A stretch of 6,711 nt of DNA, taken from NCBI GenBank assembly GCA_003517915.1, contig DOZQ01000058.1, positions 1 through 6,711 on the forward strand. Reading direction: 5' to 3'. Position numbers and translations under genes: made by a program. Below, in pieces: positions 4,301 to 6,711 of this stretch (position 1 is the first letter of the stretch; each line of letters begins with the position of its first letter). This DNA comes from Oscillospiraceae bacterium. GTDB taxonomy: Bacteria > Bacillota > Clostridia > Oscillospirales > Acutalibacteraceae. The notes below the pieces were generated by a model. It was not told the DNA's origin. It searched no databases and saw nothing but the letters and a program-made list of their open reading frames with translations.

Positions 4301-6711
4301 CTTGGCCTCATTCAGCCTGTTGATGCTGTTGACCTTGTCCATTTCAGTGCGGCCAGCTATCTGCGTGAATTTAAGTTCCTGATATTCCTGCTTGACCTCG
4401 TCGGCGCCCGGGTTCCATGTGCGGTCGGGACGGATAAAGCCGTTTACGCAGAAGTTAAGGTTGCCTGAATTGTTAATCCAGCTGTTGTCAAAACCGAAGA
4501 AGAGGTCGTCCTCTGTGAGTCCGGGGCCGCCCTGGCCGCCCTGAGCCGCGTTCGGAATCGAATTCTTGGGAGTGTAGGCCGACTGCTCGACATAGTCCCA
4601 AATAAAGGAGCCTATCGTGCGGTAGCTGGATTCCATCGGCTCGATATAGCGCCAGTAGTCGCCAGTCGTGTTGCCCATTGAGTGCTGGATTTCCATCGTC
4701 AGGTACGGCTTGGTTCTGGTATTGTTAACCGCTCCCCAACTGGTGTTTCTCGAATCGCCGCCGCCGCCCTGGCCGGGATACATTTCGCCGTGTATGTCTA
4801 TACGTCTGGAACCGTTGCTCTGCTGCAGATGAATTGGTCCTTCGGGATCAAATTTCTTGACTATGGTGATCATGCGGTTGAAGTTGCCGGCGGTTGCGGG
4901 ATCGACCGTTTCGCTTTGGTAAACCGGATCGGTCGCGTCAAAGCCGCACTCGTTGCCCAGCGAATACATGACGACCGACGGGTTGTTTCTGTCGCGCATG
5001 ACCATGTCGGACATACGGTCGAGCATCGCGTTTTGGAAACGCCTGTCGTTGCCGGGGAAGTCGCGGTCAACTTCGTTAGCGTAGGTCTGGTCGTTGGGGA
5101 TATCGTTCGTGCGCCCGTTATGGGTTTCGACATTGGCCTCGTCCATAATATAGGCACCGTACTCGTCGCAAATCTCGTAGAAGTGCGGGTCGGACGGATA
5201 GTGGGAGGTACGGAAGGAGTTTACATTGAGCAGCTTGGCGTTCTGCACGTCCTTGACAAGAACGTCGTAAGGCACATGGTGCCCGCCCCTGGGATCCGCC
5301 TCGCCGCGGTTTACGCCGTAGAATTTTATCGGCTGGCCGTTTATCGTCATTGTAGAGGAGGTTGTGCCCTTATTGTACAAAGCGATTTCGCGGAAGCCTA
5401 CGCGCTTTGAAACTGCCTGCTGGGTAATGCCGTTTTCGTCCTTAAGCTCCATAACAAGCGTGTAAAGGTTCGGGAACTCGGCGGACCACAGCTTGGGGTT
5501 CGACACGGTCGTCTGCATGGCAACCTGGGTTCTCGCGCCTTGTGCAAAATCGCCGGTGTCGCCGGTCATGGATGCGGTCAGGGTGCCGTCCGCGTCGTAA
5601 AGTGACGCCGTTACCGAATAGCCCTCGGCGTCCGCGCCGGAGGTGTTCTCGACGTCGACCGTCAGTTTGGCGAGGGAGGACATGTAAGTGCCCTGAGTCG
5701 GGAATTCGGTATTGAAATTATAATCGAAAATAGAAACCTTGGGCTGCTTGGTGATGTAAACGTCGCGGTGCATTCCTGCGTAATACAGCGTATCCTGATT
5801 TTCGAGCCAGCTACCGGTGGTAAACTTATAGACCTGGGTCGCTATAAGGTTGCGTCCCGGCACAAGCAGGTCGGTGATGTCAAACTCAGAGGAGGTAAAG
5901 CTGTCCTCTCCGTAGCCTACGGCCTCGCCGTTGACATAGAGGAAGAAGCCCGCTTCTACTCCTAAGAACGAGATGATGAAACGGTTGTCCGCAAGATCTT
6001 CAGCAGCGATATCCACATATCTCATATAGGTGCCGACCGGATTGCGCTGTGCCGGCTGACCGCCGTTAAGGCTGGCGCCTGTACCGCCGATAGTAGCTAC
6101 CGTCCACGGGTAAGCCGTATTCGCGTACATCGGCCAGTCGAGCTCGCGGCCCTTCCACCCGGCATACTGCATGTTGGTCTGCCAGCTTGACGGCACGGTA
6201 ATGTCGAAATATCCGGTTTCGGGGATTTCTGTGACACCCGTGATGTCCGGCTTCCCGTCGGTCGCCGGGTCGCTTGTACGGCGGGAATGGTGAGCCACCC
6301 AGTTGAATTTCCATGTGCCGTTAAGCAAAATGACATCGTCTGAATTGTCTTCTGCGAGTTTAAGCGTCGGGTTCGCTTTGGCCAGCTCAGCGCTGCCAAA
6401 CGGGATTATCATCGCGCGCGAATCAAGCTGATTGACCTGAGCGACGGTTATTTCGTTCCACTCGTTTCCGGTTACCGGATCGCGAAGAGGCGCCGTGTAA
6501 TAGAACATGACCTCATCGGCGGTCTCGCTTGCCGGAGCGAAGGCGAAAATGTCAAAGCTTGCTATTGAAACTGTGACCGCACCCGCGGTTACCTCCGAAA
6601 GGGCAAGAGTCCATTCGGTGCCGCTGCCGGTCAGCGCGCCCTTGACGGCGCGGGCCGGGCTGAGCGTAATGACGTCGGCGGTAAGTCCGATTACGGGTTT
6701 GTCAAACACAA
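1301..6711 (-). CDS. Multidomain GH2 beta-galactosidase (LacZ-type), 5' end outside window
   Basis: At least 1802 residues are present, against 1023 for E. coli LacZ. The frame runs open through the right edge, so start and signal peptide are not seen. Residues are numbered from the first full codon (6709). Domains: Ig-like end 1-72; GH2 sugar-binding 120-325; GH2 Ig-like 326-440; TIM barrel 441-760; LacZ domain 4, about 795-902; Bgal small-chain domain 905-1235; two cadherin-like repeats 1258-1414; concanavalin/LamG-like region 1420-1695; Ig-like end 1700-1802. By alignment to LacZ, the acid/base is Glu587 (LGNEC; LacZ 461) and the nucleophile Glu673 (MEIQHSMGN; LacZ 537). Also kept are Asn197, Asp306, His503, Glu528, His530, Tyr644, His676, Trp704, Phe753, Asn756 and Trp1196. 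LacZ His357 is replaced by Gly469. It would hydrolyse terminal beta-galactosides or a related glycan. The added modules imply a secreted or surface enzyme, but no LPXTG motif, SLH or dockerin is seen at the C-terminus. Exact substrate is unknown. Confidence 0.93.
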   Translation of the reverse strand, partial: VFDKPVIGLTADVITLSPARAVKGALTGSGTEWTLALSEVTAGAVTVSIASFDIFAFAPASETADEVMFYYTAPLRDPVTGNEWNEITVAQVNQLDSRAMIIPFGSAELAKANPTLKLAEDNSDDVILLNGTWKFNWVAHHSRRTSDPATDGKPDITGVTEIPETGYFDITVPSSWQTNMQYAGWKGRELDWPMYANTAYPWTVATIGGTGASLNGGQPAQRNPVGTYMRYVDIAAEDLADNRFIISFLGVEAGFFLYVNGEAVGYGEDSFTSSEFDITDLLVPGRNLIATQVYKFTTGSWLENQDTLYYAGMHRDVYITKQPKVSIFDYNFNTEFPTQGTYMSSLAKLTVDVENTSGADAEGYSVTASLYDADGTLTASMTGDTGDFAQGARTQVAMQTTVSNPKLWSAEFPNLYTLVMELKDENGITQQAVSKRVGFREIALYNKGTTSSTMTINGQPIKFYGVNRGEADPRGGHHVPYDVLVKDVQNAKLLNVNSFRTSHYPSDPHFYEICDEYGAYIMDEANVETHNGRTNDIPNDQTYANEVDRDFPGNDRRFQNAMLDRMSDMVMRDRNNPSVVMYSLGNECGFDATDPVYQSETVDPATAGNFNRMITIVKKFDPEGPIHLQQSNGSRRIDIHGEMYPGQGGGGDSRNTSWGAVNNTRTKPYLTMEIQHSMGNTTGDYWRYIEPMESSYRTIGSFIWDYVEQSAYTPKNSIPNAAQGGQGGPGLTEDDLFFGFDNSWINNSGNLNFCVNGFIRPDRTWNPGADEVKQEYQELKFTQIAGRTEMDKVNSINRLNEAKQVRITNNNRFKNANYYDITWALLEDGVVIQSGSLAEQVNLPPAQGMQNTGSTKVITIPYEDPETKPGAEYLVNIEYKLKQDELWADAGYVQGQEQFRLPELKGEDKNVSIKNMNAITTNDENGVVTITGTTPDNKPFTVAFNKASGLMTTYNVDGNDLISRAPVGSFFRPETDQNVGVGGSGWGTKGEAYDARWYEQGENMTGVNVTTVADTRSTVINVSATLQNGSGYAVTYTVYGNGRIDVATKLTPSGSNGELGEVGMWMKVPAEYEQLTWYGRGPGETYWDRKGSNPIGKWSSTVEDRFHPYLRLQETGNMTDVRWLALRNAEGVGLLASMTYEADYEGQPMEAVALHYEPKNMSTWRSKSRYPYQAVKSEDVVLRLLHHQKGVGNLDWSHNPQYAKMYTNGTVGDGSRLENTEGLSLLESKYTLMPLFANSDPMALSKEIPVAEVLPPMVSGISVDGTPLADFEEKVRSYDYPLGANDPWPVVTATTYDGVTSSISQASNTQFFARIDASLGEDETSYQVNFIRDLDFITGITVNGGAMPGFNKILRSFTASVPTGVIPVVAVTLAAGLDAGDVTIVQPTEEDMSARITVTNDYGATQVYTIDFMVENDFDDHRPAAWEAPINIQTFPLGDVLGKSFTMGSHAHYFYYINNTPTGTGAGQRGDLPFVGLYPGRRLANPGNPPAGTEGVTADKVQLDPATDKKVYVHKNFSGSGGSAVGDAFVGVENQNTTNIAGRTMVMYAKFKPVSGVFAIAFRDGNQEARNANEVIKVQFSGTGTNNNGSLGYSTATAGQNASAQVTTFEGATGLRRDTYYEMWITETPDPSGHRVTAYIRYTNAQGDEVTGEYSAIRTGVTSNTVNWPVFFLTEGNATAEVWIEDLEIYTVNEESPLITYEISGARDMVRPAELSDPDDEMQLSARVIHSAEDRFPLPLDPNLVWEIPQEYTMQGLSIDQTGLVKLARDFTGDYFEVIVKNADPLSTWLPKRIRIDVVNPE
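2468..2938 (-). repeat. Tandem cadherin-like beta-sandwich modules within the glycosidase
   Basis: Residues 1258-1332 and 1337-1414 of the glycosidase are two diverged copies of one module of about 78 residues. Each opens with a matching motif (VSGISVDGTPL and ITGITVNGGAM), continues to an F...(V/L)RS(Y/F) segment, and closes with SYQVNF or VYTIDF. This resembles the cadherin-like beta-sandwich modules found as spacers in secreted glycosidases. They probably hold the catalytic core away from the C-terminal region. The copies are too diverged at the DNA level to be a recent duplication. Confidence 0.6.

Noticed and set aside
4682..5410. Second long + strand antisense frame (242 codons)
   Set aside because: It lies opposite the conserved catalytic barrel of the GH2 enzyme, and its low-complexity Val/Ala/Gly content is typical of a shadow frame.

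Overview
The window reads as chromosomal DNA of a low-to-mid GC Gram-positive, probably a gut-type member of the Clostridia. The signs are a strong AGGAGG-type ribosome binding site, a small lipoprotein with a Clostridia-like lipobox, a consensus housekeeping promoter, and a very large modular secreted-type glycosidase. No species can be named from the sequence.

Layout. Positions 1-966 are AT-richer and hold two small + strand genes. The first is a predicted 131-residue surface lipoprotein (70-465). The second is a 123-residue CheY-like protein (595-966) with no recognisable phosphoacceptor aspartate, probably a degenerate receiver. A hairpin (11-31) lies before the first gene, and a 13-bp stem with a 20-nt loop (507-552) separates the two.

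Positions 967-1300 carry no clear protein gene but hold a complete small transcription unit: a near-consensus promoter (TTGACC, 17-bp spacer, TATAGT), about 160 nt that can fold into consecutive hairpins including one with a GCAA tetraloop, and a strong intrinsic terminator. I read this as an independent structured RNA of about 190-200 nt. An uninterrupted 45-codon Cys-rich frame (1063-1200) lies inside it and is the competing explanation. This unit is the most interesting unexplained feature of the window.

Positions 1301-6711 are a single - strand gene whose 5' end is beyond the right edge. It encodes a glycoside hydrolase family 2 enzyme of the LacZ type, with at least 1802 residues present. 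The five-domain beta-galactosidase core is followed by two tandem cadherin-like beta-sandwich repeats, a probable concanavalin/LamG-like region and a C-terminal Ig-like domain. The catalytic glutamates and nearly all sugar and metal ligands are conserved, but the position matching E. coli His357 is Gly. It is convergent with the + strand genes, and the terminator at 1205-1232 lies between them. The gene is visibly GC-richer than the left kilobase.

The left genes and the glycosidase show no obvious functional link. The lipoprotein and receiver-like protein may form a small envelope/regulatory pair, while the glycosidase would act outside the cell on galactosylated glycans.
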